A stretch of DNA of 64,000 nt, from NCBI RefSeq assembly GCF_017329565.1, contig NZ_JAFMTT010000008.1. One strand, 5' to 3'. Each line of letters begins with the position of its first letter. The stretch's first letter is position 1. The notes under the pieces were generated by a model. The model was not told the DNA's origin. It searched no databases and saw only the letters and a program-made list of their open reading frames with translations. This DNA comes from Alicyclobacillus mali (GTDB taxonomy: Bacteria > Bacillota > Bacilli > Alicyclobacillales > Alicyclobacillaceae). Both the position numbers and the translations under genes were made by a program. Shown in pieces: positions 25,981 to 34,885 of this stretch.

Positions 25981-26325
25981 TCAGGTGTACTCGCGCGAAG
26001 ACAGAAACGCCACTTCGACCAAAATGAGCAGCAGGTCAAATACCCCATACAGCGTCGAGAACCAGAGTTGCGTGCCGCCGTTGCCCAGGCCGATGATGAA
26101 CAGGCTCACAACCGCAATGAGCACGATCAGCGCGATGTGCACAGTCTGCGTGAATCCACTCGTCGTTCGCATTCGATAGACGAGAAGCAGGATGGTCAGG
26201 AGCGCCAAGACCGTCAGGACCATGCCTGGATGTGTGGACAGGTGAACCATCAAGGCGGTGATAATGATGGCGGCCACCAGGATATAGATAATCGCAAGGG
26301 ATCCAGCGGTAAACGGCTTCTTCAT
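25981..26325 (-). CDS. Small four-helix membrane protein, 114 aa
   Basis: Almost entirely hydrophobic, with four predicted membrane helices at about residues 9-30, 34-52, 61-82 and 87-107. It ends in the short tail SSREYT. No motif was recognised. The ATG at 26325 follows GGGAGGG with about 10 bases of spacing and is chosen over an ATG 26 codons upstream without a binding site. It is transcribed alone, between the HD-GYP gene and the permease gene. Confidence 0.65.
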   Translation of the reverse strand: MKKPFTAGSLAIIYILVAAIIITALMVHLSTHPGMVLTVLALLTILLLVYRMRTTSGFTQTVHIALIVLIAVVSLFIIGLGNGGTQLWFSTLYGVFDLLLILVEVAFLSSREYT

Positions 26326-26467
26326 CACTCGACATCCCTCCCTCAGGGCTTCGCGGCCGGGATCGATCCGGCTTAGCCTAAGTATAGCCAAGATTTGCTC
26401 CACGGAGACAAGCTTTTTCTCGCTTTCCTATCGCGCCATCGGAGAGCTTGGCTCGCAAGGGCACGTG

Positions 26468-26499
26468 AAAAAAGCGGCAGCGGAGGAACCGCTGCCGCT
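26468..26499 (-). terminator. Intrinsic terminator of the NCS1 permease gene
   Basis: A perfect 11-bp stem AGCGGCAGCGG / CCGCTGCCGCT (26473-26483 with 26489-26499) with a 5-base loop is followed on the minus strand by six T residues. It lies 15 bases past the permease stop. Confidence 0.85.
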
Positions 26500-26513
26500 C
26501 GTTGAGACGTGCC

Positions 26514-28181
26514 TCAGTGCACGTGACCCGCCTTGCACAGATCGTGGCACTTGCTCTCGAGGCTGCAGCACAGCGAGCAGATGGGTGCCTTGTGGAACGG
26601 GCAGTAGAGCATATCCATCTTCTCGTATTCAAATCCGCAGCAAGCGCAGGTGAATTCCGCCGGCAACTCCGAATGGTGATTGCCGTCATGGTGGCGATCC
26701 GACTTCTCAAAGGTGTTTTCCCGCGCAATGTAATACTTGCCGCGCGTGACGATGGCGATGACTGGCGCGAGCACAAATGCGAGCACGAGCGAGAGGAATG
26801 GCGAGTATGCCTGAAGCACTGGGCCGAAAGCGCCGAAAAACGCTGCGATGGATATACCCGCCGCGATAATCATTGATCCAAAACCCACGGGGTTGAAGTT
26901 GTACAGATGGCCGCGCTTGAACTCGATGTACGAAGGGCTGATTTTGAGCAAACCTTTGTTAATGACGAGATCGGACACCACGGCTCCAATCCATGCGACG
27001 GCGAGGTTCGAGTAGAATCCAAGCACCGTGTTCAAGAAGCCGAAGACGCCGGCTTCCATCAGGCCGAGAGCGATGCCGACGTTCAAAAACAGCCACACTA
27101 CACGCCCTGGATGGGTGTGGAAGATGCGGGAGAAGAAATTCGACCACGACAGCGATCCGGAGTAGGCGTTGGTTACATTGATTTTGATTTGCGATAGAAG
27201 AACGAAGAATGTTGCAAGCGCAAGCGCTGCATAGCTGCTGCCCATGACTACGTGGAACGCCTGCGTGTACATGTTGATGGGTTCGTCGGCGGCCTTCGTC
27301 CACATGGCGGGCGCGATCCACGAAGCTAATAAAGATCCCCCGAGTTGCTTAATGGCACCCAGGATAACCCATCCGGGACCTGCCAGCATGACTGCCATCC
27401 ACCACTTGCCGCGATTTTGTGGTGTGCGGTTGGGCATGAAGCGCAGATAGTCTACTTGTTCGCCGATTTGCGCGATGAGGGACAGTGTGACGCCCGCGGC
27501 GAGTCCGAACTCGATGGGACTGAAGTGGCTCCCCGAAGCCGAAGTGCCGCCGAAGTGTGTCCACTGGTTGAAAGCCGACGGATCGCGAAGTGCGATGGCA
27601 ACGAACGGACCAAGCATCAACACCAGCCAGACGGGTTGCGTGATGACCTGCAACTTCGAAAGAGCAGTCATGCCGAACATCACGAGCGGAATGATCACCA
27701 AGGAACAGATCAAATAGCCGACGGGCAACGGGATGTGGAAAAATTCCTCGAGCGCCTGGGCCATGACGGATCCTTCGAGTGAAAAATAGATAAACGTGAA
27801 CGACGCGTACACCAGAGACGTCAGCGTGGACCCATAGTATCCAAATCCTGCACCTCGCGTGAGAAGGTCCATATCGATGTTGTACTTCGCGGAATAGTAC
27901 GCAATCGGAATACCTGTGAGAAAGATGATCGCGGCAACGACCAGGATGGAGGTGACGGCGTTCGCGAATCCGTACGTGAGGACGACGGAGCCACCGATGG
28001 CGAAGTCGGCCATGTAGGCGATCCCGCCGAGCGCGGAATTCATGACGGTCCATTCGCTCCACCGACGAAACGACTTTGGGGCGTACCGCAGCGCGTAGTC
28101 CTCAAGGACCGGATTCTGCACCCAGCGATTGAAGGTGCGCTTGGGCGCGGGCTGCCCACGTTCAGGTTGCAGTGCGGACAT
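26514..28181 (-). CDS. NCS1-family permease with Cys/His-rich C-terminal tail
   Basis: Twelve-helix nucleobase:cation symporter-1 family permease. Diagnostic sequences are the N-terminal DYALRYAPKSFRRWSEWTVM, GPGWVILGAIKQLGGSLLAS and the Asn/Ser-rich helix (INVTNAYSGSLSWSNFF). Because it is divergent from fmdA-fmdB-amiE, it probably imports a small amide, ureide or nucleobase. The last 50 residues add a cytoplasmic Cys/His-rich element (CACCGFEYEKMDMLYCPFHK followed by CSLCCSLESKCHDLC) that looks like one or two zinc sites. Such a tail is not part of classical NCS1 transporters. GGAGGGG precedes the ATG by 5 bases and a strong terminator follows. Confidence 0.85.
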   Translation of the reverse strand: MSALQPERGQPAPKRTFNRWVQNPVLEDYALRYAPKSFRRWSEWTVMNSALGGIAYMADFAIGGSVVLTYGFANAVTSILVVAAIIFLTGIPIAYYSAKYNIDMDLLTRGAGFGYYGSTLTSLVYASFTFIYFSLEGSVMAQALEEFFHIPLPVGYLICSLVIIPLVMFGMTALSKLQVITQPVWLVLMLGPFVAIALRDPSAFNQWTHFGGTSASGSHFSPIEFGLAAGVTLSLIAQIGEQVDYLRFMPNRTPQNRGKWWMAVMLAGPGWVILGAIKQLGGSLLASWIAPAMWTKAADEPINMYTQAFHVVMGSSYAALALATFFVLLSQIKINVTNAYSGSLSWSNFFSRIFHTHPGRVVWLFLNVGIALGLMEAGVFGFLNTVLGFYSNLAVAWIGAVVSDLVINKGLLKISPSYIEFKRGHLYNFNPVGFGSMIIAAGISIAAFFGAFGPVLQAYSPFLSLVLAFVLAPVIAIVTRGKYYIARENTFEKSDRHHDGNHHSELPAEFTCACCGFEYEKMDMLYCPFHKAPICSLCCSLESKCHDLCKAGHVH

Positions 28182-28330
28182 CGAAACCCCTCCAAACTCC
28201 TATGAAATCAAAATTCTCTGTGTTTTGAACCGTATCATGCCCCCGAGGGCTAGAGCAACCCTTTTTGTCATACAAAGTGACGCAATTCAGAGAGTAAACG
28301 TTATCATTTGCCCGTGTTAAGTAAGATACA

Positions 28331-28361
28331 TTGACACAGGATGTGCTCGACAAGTGATAAT
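28331..28361 (+). promoter_or_regulatory. Promoter of the fmdA-fmdB-amiE operon
   Basis: TTGACA (28331-28336) and GATAAT (28356-28361) are 19 bases apart (18 to TGATAA). A start near 28367 leaves a leader of about 22 bases and implies that fmdA begins at the GTG at 28389. The rest of the divergent gap (28182-28330) holds the permease leader and no further clear site. Confidence 0.5.
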
Positions 28362-28388
28362 GGGGCTGTACTATCACGAAGGAGTGGG

Positions 28389-29582
28389 GTGAATGTAAGG
28401 TTGTCAAACGTTCTCTTTCGCGTCGATCTGACCAAGCCGATGGACCAACAGGATGTCCCAGGCCACAACCGATGGCATCCAGACATCCCTGCCGTTGTGA
28501 ACGTCAAACCGGGTGATGTGTTCCGCATTGAGATGAAGGATTGGACCGACGGTCAGATTCAAAACAACGATGATCCATCCGACATTCGCGATGTGGATCT
28601 GTGCAGAGTGCACGTTCTTAGCGGGCCCATCTATGTGGATGGGGTCGAGCCAGGCGACCTGCTGGTGGTGGACTTGCTGGATATGGGTCCGCTCCCGGGC
28701 GCGGAATGGGGGTTCAACGGTATCTTCGCGCGGGAGAACGGCGGAGGGTTTCTCGTCGACTACTTCCCTGAGGCGTTCAAGTCCATCTGGGATTTTCACG
28801 GGATTTATGCAGTAAGCCGCCACGTGCCGGGAGTCCGAATCCCATCGCTGATTCACCCGGGCCTCATCGGCGTCGCGCCGTCGGCAGAACTTTTGGACCG
28901 CTGGAATGCCCGCGAGCGACAGCTGGTGGCAAAGGATCCGAATCGGGTCCCTGTGCTCGCCAATCTTCCGGATCCTCAAAGCGCGGTGCTCGGCACCTTG
29001 CGAGGCGCCGAGTTCGATCGCGTCGCGAAGGAAGCCGCTCGTACGGTTCCGCCCCGCGAAAACGGTGGCAATTGCGACATCAAGAACTTGTCGAAGGGGA
29101 GCCGAATTTATTTCCCCGTGTTCGTCAAGGGCGCCAAGCTTTCGGTCGGCGATCTTCACTTCTGTCAAGGCGATGGCGAGATCACGTTTTGCGGAGCCAT
29201 CGAGATGAGCGGCTGGATTGAGATGAGCGTCGACGTCATCAAAGGCGGCATGGCGAAATACGGGATTGTCCACAATCCGGTGTTTGAGCCGGGGCCTATG
29301 GAACCTAGATTTTCGGAATATTTGGTGTTTGAGGGTGTGTCGGTGGACGAGCGAACGGGCGAGCAGCTGTACCTTGACGCGCACGTGGCCTACCGACGCG
29401 CGTGTCTCAATGCCATTGAGTATCTGCAGCGCTTCGGCTACACGGCGGAGCAGGCCTACATGTTGCTGGGCGTGGCGCCCGTCGAAGGACGCATCAGCGG
29501 CATCGTGGACGTCCCGAACGCCTGCTGCACGCTCGCCATCCCCACCGCCATCTTCGATCGCGACATTCGCCCGAAAGGATGA
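28389..29582 (+). CDS. fmdA: Acetamidase/formamidase (FmdA family)
   Basis: Metal-type amidase hydrolysing formamide or acetamide to ammonia and the acid. It shows the family blocks IEMKDWTDGQIQNNDDPSDI, LSGPIYVDGVEPGDLLVVDL, GVAPSAELLDRWN, GGNCDIKNLSKGSRIYFPVF and GDGEITFCGAIEMSG. About 398 aa matches formamidases of Methylophilus and mycobacteria. A GTG at 28389 with AAGGAG four bases upstream agrees with the promoter; an ATG at 28341 would lie upstream of the transcript start. fmdB follows after 6 bases and amiE after that, so two unrelated amidases share one operon. Confidence 0.9.
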   Translation: MNVRLSNVLFRVDLTKPMDQQDVPGHNRWHPDIPAVVNVKPGDVFRIEMKDWTDGQIQNNDDPSDIRDVDLCRVHVLSGPIYVDGVEPGDLLVVDLLDMGPLPGAEWGFNGIFARENGGGFLVDYFPEAFKSIWDFHGIYAVSRHVPGVRIPSLIHPGLIGVAPSAELLDRWNARERQLVAKDPNRVPVLANLPDPQSAVLGTLRGAEFDRVAKEAARTVPPRENGGNCDIKNLSKGSRIYFPVFVKGAKLSVGDLHFCQGDGEITFCGAIEMSGWIEMSVDVIKGGMAKYGIVHNPVFEPGPMEPRFSEYLVFEGVSVDERTGEQLYLDAHVAYRRACLNAIEYLQRFGYTAEQAYMLLGVAPVEGRISGIVDVPNACCTLAIPTAIFDRDIRPKG

Positions 29583-29588
29583 GGCAGC

Positions 29589-29891
29589 ATGCCGACTTAT
29601 CGCTTCGCGTGCGAAACCTGTGGAGCGTTCGATCGCGACTTACCCATGAACGAGGCAGGCTCTGCCGCGCGCTGCCCGTACTGCGGCATGATGGCTCTTC
29701 GCCAGTTCACTTCCTTTTATGTGGGTGCCGCGGTGTCGGCTGAACGCCGCGCACGCTCGGCTGGCGCGGGCCAAGAACCGGTTTGCGTAGTTCGAGACCA
29801 TCCGCCTTCGCACGGCGGAGCGCACGCAGGCCATCGCCACGCCGCGGTCAGCGCAGGCCGGCCCTGGCAATTGGGGCACGTGCACGGGTGA
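29589..29891 (+). CDS. fmdB: FmdB-family zinc-ribbon regulatory protein
   Basis: The N-terminal zinc ribbon has two CxxC knuckles (C8-x2-C11 and C29-x2-C32), starting MPTYRFACETCG as in the FmdB family. The following 60 residues are low-complexity, rich in Ala, His, Gly and Arg, and may be disordered. FmdB proteins accompany formamidase genes and are described as putative regulators; the mechanism is not established. It starts 6 bases after fmdA, with AAAGGATGAGG upstream. Confidence 0.85.
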   Translation: MPTYRFACETCGAFDRDLPMNEAGSAARCPYCGMMALRQFTSFYVGAAVSAERRARSAGAGQEPVCVVRDHPPSHGGAHAGHRHAAVSAGRPWQLGHVHG

Positions 29892-29923
29892 ATATGTGAC
29901 GAGGTTAAAGGGGGACTGAATTC

Positions 29924-30967
29924 ATGCGGCATGGAGACATCGTCAGCAGTCGAGACACGGTGGGCATTGCGGTGGTGAACTACAAGATGCCCCGGTTGCA
30001 CACGCGCGAGGAAGTGATGGACAACGCCAGGCGCATTGCCGACATGATTAGGGGCTTGAAGATCGGTTATCCAGGGCTCGATCTCGTCATTTTTCCAGAA
30101 TACAGCTTGCACGGCATCATGTATGACGAGCAGGAGATGTTTGAGACCGCCGCTTCCATCCCCGGCCCGGAGACCGACGTGTTGTGTGACGCATGCCGGG
30201 CGAACGGCGTGTGGGGTGTGTTTTCGGTAACGGGGGAGCGCCACGAAGAGCACCCCCTGAAGTGGCCGTATAACACGGCCATTCTGGTGAACGATCGCGG
30301 CGAGATCGTGCAAAAGTATCGAAAAATCATGCCTTGGACGCCCGTCGAACCATGGTACCCGGGACATGAGACGTTTGTCTCCAATGGTCCGAAGGGGCTG
30401 AAGATTAGCCTCATCATCTGCGATGACGGGAACTATCCCGAAATTTGGCGGGACTGCGCCATGAAAGGGGCCGAACTCATCGTGCGGCCTCAGGGCTACA
30501 TGTATCCCGCCAAGGAGCAGCAAATCCTCATGGCCAAGGCCATGGCTTGGGCGAACAACTGTTATGTCGCTGTCGCGAACGCCACAGGATTCGACGGCGT
30601 TTACGCCTATTTTGGGCACTCGGCCATCATTGGCTTTGACGGCCGCACGCTCGGGGAATGTGGAACAGAGGAGTACGGCGTCCAGTACCCGGAGATCTCC
30701 ATCTCCCAAATCCGCGAGTTTCGGCGAACGGCTCAGGCCCAAAACCATCTCTTCAAGCTTCTTCACCGGGGATACGCAGGCTATCTGTATTCCGGCGACG
30801 GCGATCGCGGCGTCTGCGAGTGCCCGTTCGACTTCTACAAGACGTGGGTGACCTCGCCAGAGGTTGCTCGGGAAAACGCCGAGGCTCTCACGCGTGCCAC
30901 GCTCGACACGGACGATTGTCCATACGCGCCCATCCGCGCGAAGACATCCGGCGTACCCGTGGGGTGA
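29924..30967 (+). CDS. amiE: Aliphatic amidase
   Basis: Nitrilase-superfamily aliphatic amidase hydrolysing short-chain amides to acid and ammonia. The catalytic triad sits at the same residue numbers as in the Pseudomonas enzyme: E59 (FPEYS), K134 (KYRKIMPW) and C166 (IICDDGNYPE). The N-terminus MRHGDIVSSRDTVGIAVVNY and AMAWANNCYVAVANATGFDG are near-invariant in AmiE, and 347 aa is the normal length. AGGGGGAC precedes the ATG. It is third in the fmdA-fmdB-amiE operon, so the cell can use formamide with FmdA and larger amides with AmiE as nitrogen sources. The division of substrates is inference. Confidence 0.95.
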   Translation: MRHGDIVSSRDTVGIAVVNYKMPRLHTREEVMDNARRIADMIRGLKIGYPGLDLVIFPEYSLHGIMYDEQEMFETAASIPGPETDVLCDACRANGVWGVFSVTGERHEEHPLKWPYNTAILVNDRGEIVQKYRKIMPWTPVEPWYPGHETFVSNGPKGLKISLIICDDGNYPEIWRDCAMKGAELIVRPQGYMYPAKEQQILMAKAMAWANNCYVAVANATGFDGVYAYFGHSAIIGFDGRTLGECGTEEYGVQYPEISISQIREFRRTAQAQNHLFKLLHRGYAGYLYSGDGDRGVCECPFDFYKTWVTSPEVARENAEALTRATLDTDDCPYAPIRAKTSGVPVG

Positions 30968-30986
30968 GGCGAATGCACTCGGTGCT

Positions 30987-32285
30987 TCACGGCAACGGAT
31001 TGGCCAGGTCGGCCTGTTTCAGCAGTTGCACGAACTGACTCGCATTGCCCGTGTTGATGAGCATCGTGATGGCTTGGGCTGCCGCCTGCTCGAACGCAGG
31101 ATTGGCAGCCTCTCCGTTGGCAAGGCTCGGGACAAGCGCGTCCTTATGGAATGCCGCGGCCGATGCCTGGCTATACGCGTCGAAGCCGGCGAGGGACACG
31201 TCGCTGCGCGGCGGGATGGATCCCTTCCGCAAATTGAATTGTCGCTCTGCTTCGCGAGACGCCACGACGCGCAGAAAATCGAGAGCGCCTTCGGGGTTTT
31301 GGGATCCCTTCGGCATCCCGAACGTGTCGATGATGTACTCGAAGTCACCGCCCGTGCCTGGGAACGACGTCCAGCCAAAGTCTCGCCCTTCTTTCAGACC
31401 GCTGGCCACGAAGTACGCCTTGGCCCAGTCACCCATCGCGTCGAAGGCCGCCTGGCCGGAGGCCACGAGCGCGCATGCGCCGTCCCACGACAACTGGGCG
31501 TGATCGGCGTTGGTGTACGGCAGCAGTTGCAAGAAATTGTCGCACGCCTTGCGGATGACGGGCGACGAGATGGGAACCGTGCCCTTCCAGATGCCGTCGT
31601 AGATCTTGGGGCCCGCGGTCTCAAGCAACACGTCTTCCCACAGCATCACGGATCCCAGTTGATCCCGATCTCCATAGGCGATGGGAGTCACGCCGTGCGC
31701 CTTCAGCACTTTGCAGTCCGCGAGCAACTGATCAAACGTCTGAGGGGGCTTCAGCCCGTACTCGTTCAGGATGTGCGTGTTGTACCACAGCACGTTGCCT
31801 CGCTCGACGTCAATGGGCACAGCGTAGACGTGCCCGTTGTACGTTACGCCGTCCATCACGACCTTCGGCAGCACCTTGTAGAGGTTCAGCTCGCGATACA
31901 GCGCGTCGAGCGGTTCCATCTTCCCGGCCTTTACCCAGACCATCAGCTCTTGCCCGACGTGGACCTGAAAGGTCTCCGGCGGATCGCCCGCGGTGATCCG
32001 GCTCGCGAGCACGGCCTTGGCATTGTCGCCGCCACCGCCCGCCACGGCCTCATTCACGATGTGCTCGTGCGGATAGCGGGCGCGGAAGACGGAGATGAGG
32101 GCATTGAGCGCATTGGTCTCGCCTTTCGCCGTCCACCAGCCAAAAATCTCCACATCTTGCTCCGCCTGTGCCTGGGACACAGGACGAGGTGTGGACCCGA
32201 CGTGGTCGCCAGTTGCGCCGCAGCCAGTGAGCGCGAAGCACAGCGCGCTCCAGCCAGCCACCTGTACGACTTTCCACTGCCCCAT
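30987..32285 (-). CDS. Sugar-type ABC solute-binding lipoprotein (orphan)
   Basis: Extracellular solute-binding protein of the family 1/MalE type. It has a lipoprotein signal with lipobox LTGC (Cys 22). The fold motifs include VEIFGWWTAKGETNALNALI, QVHVGQELMVWVKAGKMEPL, YNGHVYAVPIDVERGNVLWY and GDWAKAYFVASGLKEGRDFG. It would capture a mono- or oligosaccharide at the cell surface. No ABC permease or ATPase gene is nearby. Instead it is followed by a HAMP receptor gene only 17 bases upstream in the same minus-strand operon (receptor first), suggesting that it feeds a sensory protein or a distant transporter. Confidence 0.88.
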   Translation of the reverse strand: MGQWKVVQVAGWSALCFALTGCGATGDHVGSTPRPVSQAQAEQDVEIFGWWTAKGETNALNALISVFRARYPHEHIVNEAVAGGGGDNAKAVLASRITAGDPPETFQVHVGQELMVWVKAGKMEPLDALYRELNLYKVLPKVVMDGVTYNGHVYAVPIDVERGNVLWYNTHILNEYGLKPPQTFDQLLADCKVLKAHGVTPIAYGDRDQLGSVMLWEDVLLETAGPKIYDGIWKGTVPISSPVIRKACDNFLQLLPYTNADHAQLSWDGACALVASGQAAFDAMGDWAKAYFVASGLKEGRDFGWTSFPGTGGDFEYIIDTFGMPKGSQNPEGALDFLRVVASREAERQFNLRKGSIPPRSDVSLAGFDAYSQASAAAFHKDALVPSLANGEAANPAFEQAAAQAITMLINTGNASQFVQLLKQADLANPLP

Positions 32286-32302
32286 GCTTCCACCCCCGTC
32301 GC

Positions 32303-33418
32303 CTACACTTCGAAGCTCGCCATCAACTGATGGAGCTCGCTCGCCCGCTCGCTCAGCCGCCCGGCGGTCCGGTTGACTCGCTGCACCGCGGACAGTTGCC
32401 CCCGCGCCGTCGTGGACAGGCCGTCGAGATCGCGCATCACCTGTGCGAGGTCTTCCATGAGTCGGTTCACGGTCCGCCGCATGGGTTCGAAATCCGGCTC
32501 GTTGCTCCGTGAGCGGCGCGTCTCTGCGCTCGCTGCTGCCGCTTCCGCAAGGTGCCCGTCCAACTGGCGCACGTTGGCCATGACGCGCTCGATCCCGTCG
32601 CGCACGTGCTGCAACACGTCCGCCATGTGCAGCGCACCGTGGGCGGTGTAATCGCCATTCTCGATGAGTTGCTTGAAGTCGCTGTACAGCTCTTCCGCGG
32701 TCTCCCCCATCTGAGACACCAGCTGTTGCAGGCTCCGCGCCATGCGCTCGAAGCCGCGCGCGAGGCTTCCCAATTCGTCCTTGCGCCGTGAGGCGTAAAG
32801 CGTCACGGAGAAATTGCCGGCGGCAATCTCATTGGCCGCGTCCATCATGGATTGCAGTGGCTTCGACAGCACCTGCCGCGTGAAGAGCCACGCGCACGCC
32901 ACGGCCACGAGCAAGGCGCAGGCGCCTGCCACAAGGATATCCGTGAGGAGGCTCTGCAAAGAGGCCAAATCTGACGCGATGGACAAGCGAACGTTGGCGC
33001 TGTACTGCATGTCGGCGTAGCCCGTGAGCGGCACGACGAGATCGATAGTGGAGCCCTCAAGGGACGTGAGGATTTTCCGCTCGCCAAGCGCGATGGTGCT
33101 CGAAGGCGATGCCTGGCTGCCGATGCGGCGCGGATCGGTGGACGCGATATCGTACAAAAAGTCATTCAATTTGTAGATATCGAAGGAGACGAGGTCCGGA
33201 TTCTGCCGCTTGAGGTTCAGCAGCACGGACTCGAACTGATAGTCCGGGACGTCGCTGAGGAGCGCCGAGTCGACGGTCTGTACGATAGAAACCGCTTTCT
33301 CCTTCGATAGGTCGATGATGCTCTCTCGGCTCTTGAAATAGACGATGGTCAGCGTGGCGGAAAGGGTGCCGAGGATCACGACGCTGAACAGGATGACGAG
33401 TTTGCGAAACAGGGTCAA
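32303..33418 (-). CDS. Transmembrane HAMP receptor lacking an output domain
   Basis: The layout is that of a chemoreceptor or sensor kinase front half: TM1 at about 6-27, an extracellular sensory domain of about 140 residues, TM2 at about 170-192, a HAMP domain (LSKPLQSMMDAANEIAAGNF to RKDELGSLARGFERMARSL), and about 120 residues of helical coiled coil. There is no histidine kinase, no GGDEF and no methyl-accepting hairpin, so the output is missing or supplied by a partner. A TTG at 33418 with GGAGGAGG 7 bases upstream is a better start than the ATG 39 codons earlier. It lies in an operon with a sugar-binding lipoprotein gene and divergent from a ROK regulator. Confidence 0.75.
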   Translation of the reverse strand: MTLFRKLVILFSVVILGTLSATLTIVYFKSRESIIDLSKEKAVSIVQTVDSALLSDVPDYQFESVLLNLKRQNPDLVSFDIYKLNDFLYDIASTDPRRIGSQASPSSTIALGERKILTSLEGSTIDLVVPLTGYADMQYSANVRLSIASDLASLQSLLTDILVAGACALLVAVACAWLFTRQVLSKPLQSMMDAANEIAAGNFSVTLYASRRKDELGSLARGFERMARSLQQLVSQMGETAEELYSDFKQLIENGDYTAHGALHMADVLQHVRDGIERVMANVRQLDGHLAEAAAASAETRRSRSNEPDFEPMRRTVNRLMEDLAQVMRDLDGLSTTARGQLSAVQRVNRTAGRLSERASELHQLMASFEV

Positions 33419-33461
33419 GCGGGCTCCTCCTCCGTCCCACTTCTGTTCAACCGCCGGACGG

Positions 33462-33475
33462 CGTATACTGATACG
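33462..33475. promoter_or_regulatory. Inverted repeat, operator candidate in the divergent gap
   Basis: CGTATACTGATACG forms arms CGTAT / ATACG around a 4-base centre, 44 bases upstream of the receptor start. It could bind the divergently encoded ROK regulator. Confidence 0.3.
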
Positions 33476-33597
33476 TAACGTGCCATTCTCGCATTCTATG
33501 ACCTTCATGCTAGGGTATTCCGCGGGGCTTTGCAATAGGCGGACGCACGTCCGCCGTGTGAGGCAATGGGGCCGCCAATTCGAGGGGTGACCGAGGG

Positions 33598-34797
33598 TTG
33601 CACGCCAACGTCGACGCTTCGGCTATGCGCCGAATGAACCGCGCCACGGTCCTCAAGCTGATTCGCGATCTCCGGACCACCTCGCGCATCGACATCTCGC
33701 AGATGACCGGGCTCAACAAGGCCACCGTGTCGAATATCGTGGATGAGTTGATTGCGGAGCAGTTGGTGCTCGAGGTTGGGTATGGATCGTCGAGCGGCGG
33801 TCGCAAACCCATCCTTCTTCGCTTCAACGCCAATGCGGCGTACGCCATCGGCGTGGATGTGCAGTTGTCGCACATGACGACGGTGGTGAGCAATATCCGC
33901 GGCGAGCCGGTGTACCGCCAGGTGCGGGCGCTTTGGCTTTCCGAAGCGCAGGATGTCCGCGCCGTGTTGCTCGAGGGTATCGAGGAGGAACTCCGGAAGG
34001 CCATCGCCGCGGCACCGCCGAGCCCGTACGGACTCCTCGGCGCGTGTCTCGCGTTTCCCGGCATGGTGGACTTTCGGCGGGGCGCTGTATACTATCTTCC
34101 CAGCGCGTTTGTCGGTGAGTGGGACATTCTCGCCGATCTCGGCCAAAAGGTCGATTTCCCGCTGTTCCTGGACAACGACGCCAACTGTGGCGCGTGGAAC
34201 GAATATATGGCGCAGGCCATGAAGCTGAAAAACCTCGTGTTCGTGAACATGGGACTCGGCATTGGGGCCGGGATCGTCATTGAGGGGAAGCTTTACCGCG
34301 GCCGGGATGGCATTGCTGGCGAAGTGGGACACATGAGCATCAACCCGATGGGGTCGGCGTGCATGTGTGGCGGCTACGGATGTTGGGAGGAGTACGCTTC
34401 TGAGCGAGGGTTAATGCGGTATTTGCGCGAGGCGGGCGCGGATTTAGCCGCGTTCAATCTGCGTGAATCGCTGCTCGAACAGGCGCTGGAGCAGGCTCAG
34501 AACGACAACCGCGCGTGCATCCGCGCGTTTCACTCGTTAGGACAGCATCTTGGCCTTGGGATCGCCAATCTCTTGAATCTGCTCAACCCCGACGAGGTCA
34601 TCCTCGGGGGGAGCGTGGCGCGCGCCGCCACGTTTGTGCTACCTGAGGTGGAGCGCGTCATCAAGCACCGCGCGTTGCTGCAAAATAAGCAGATTCCGGT
34701 GCGCGTCGGGAGCCAGCACGCCGTGGCCATCGGCGCATCGCTCCTGGCGGTTCATGAGACGCTGTTTGCTTCTGCCGTGGAGCCGATGCCGACGTGA
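33598..34797 (+). CDS. ROK-family transcriptional regulator (NagC/XylR type)
   Basis: The N-terminal winged helix (SRIDISQMTGLNKATVSNIV, about residues 29-48) joins a ROK sugar-kinase-like domain. This includes the nucleotide loop IGVDVQ, VNMGLGIGAGIVIEGKLYRG, GEVGHMSINP and the zinc cluster CMCGGYGCWEEY. It resembles XylR/NagC repressors that respond to xylose, glucose or amino sugars. It starts with TTG at 33598. The gene is divergent from the receptor/solute-binding protein operon, which it may control. The effector sugar is not predictable. Confidence 0.9.
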   Translation: MHANVDASAMRRMNRATVLKLIRDLRTTSRIDISQMTGLNKATVSNIVDELIAEQLVLEVGYGSSSGGRKPILLRFNANAAYAIGVDVQLSHMTTVVSNIRGEPVYRQVRALWLSEAQDVRAVLLEGIEEELRKAIAAAPPSPYGLLGACLAFPGMVDFRRGAVYYLPSAFVGEWDILADLGQKVDFPLFLDNDANCGAWNEYMAQAMKLKNLVFVNMGLGIGAGIVIEGKLYRGRDGIAGEVGHMSINPMGSACMCGGYGCWEEYASERGLMRYLREAGADLAAFNLRESLLEQALEQAQNDNRACIRAFHSLGQHLGLGIANLLNLLNPDEVILGGSVARAATFVLPEVERVIKHRALLQNKQIPVRVGSQHAVAIGASLLAVHETLFASAVEPMPT

Positions 34798-34885
34798 TGG
34801 CGCTGTGGCCATTTGAGTCTGTGATAGCCTCGTTTGCACCGCAGCGCAAGCGCCGAGCCAACCAGAGAAAAGGAGTCACCGGGTG

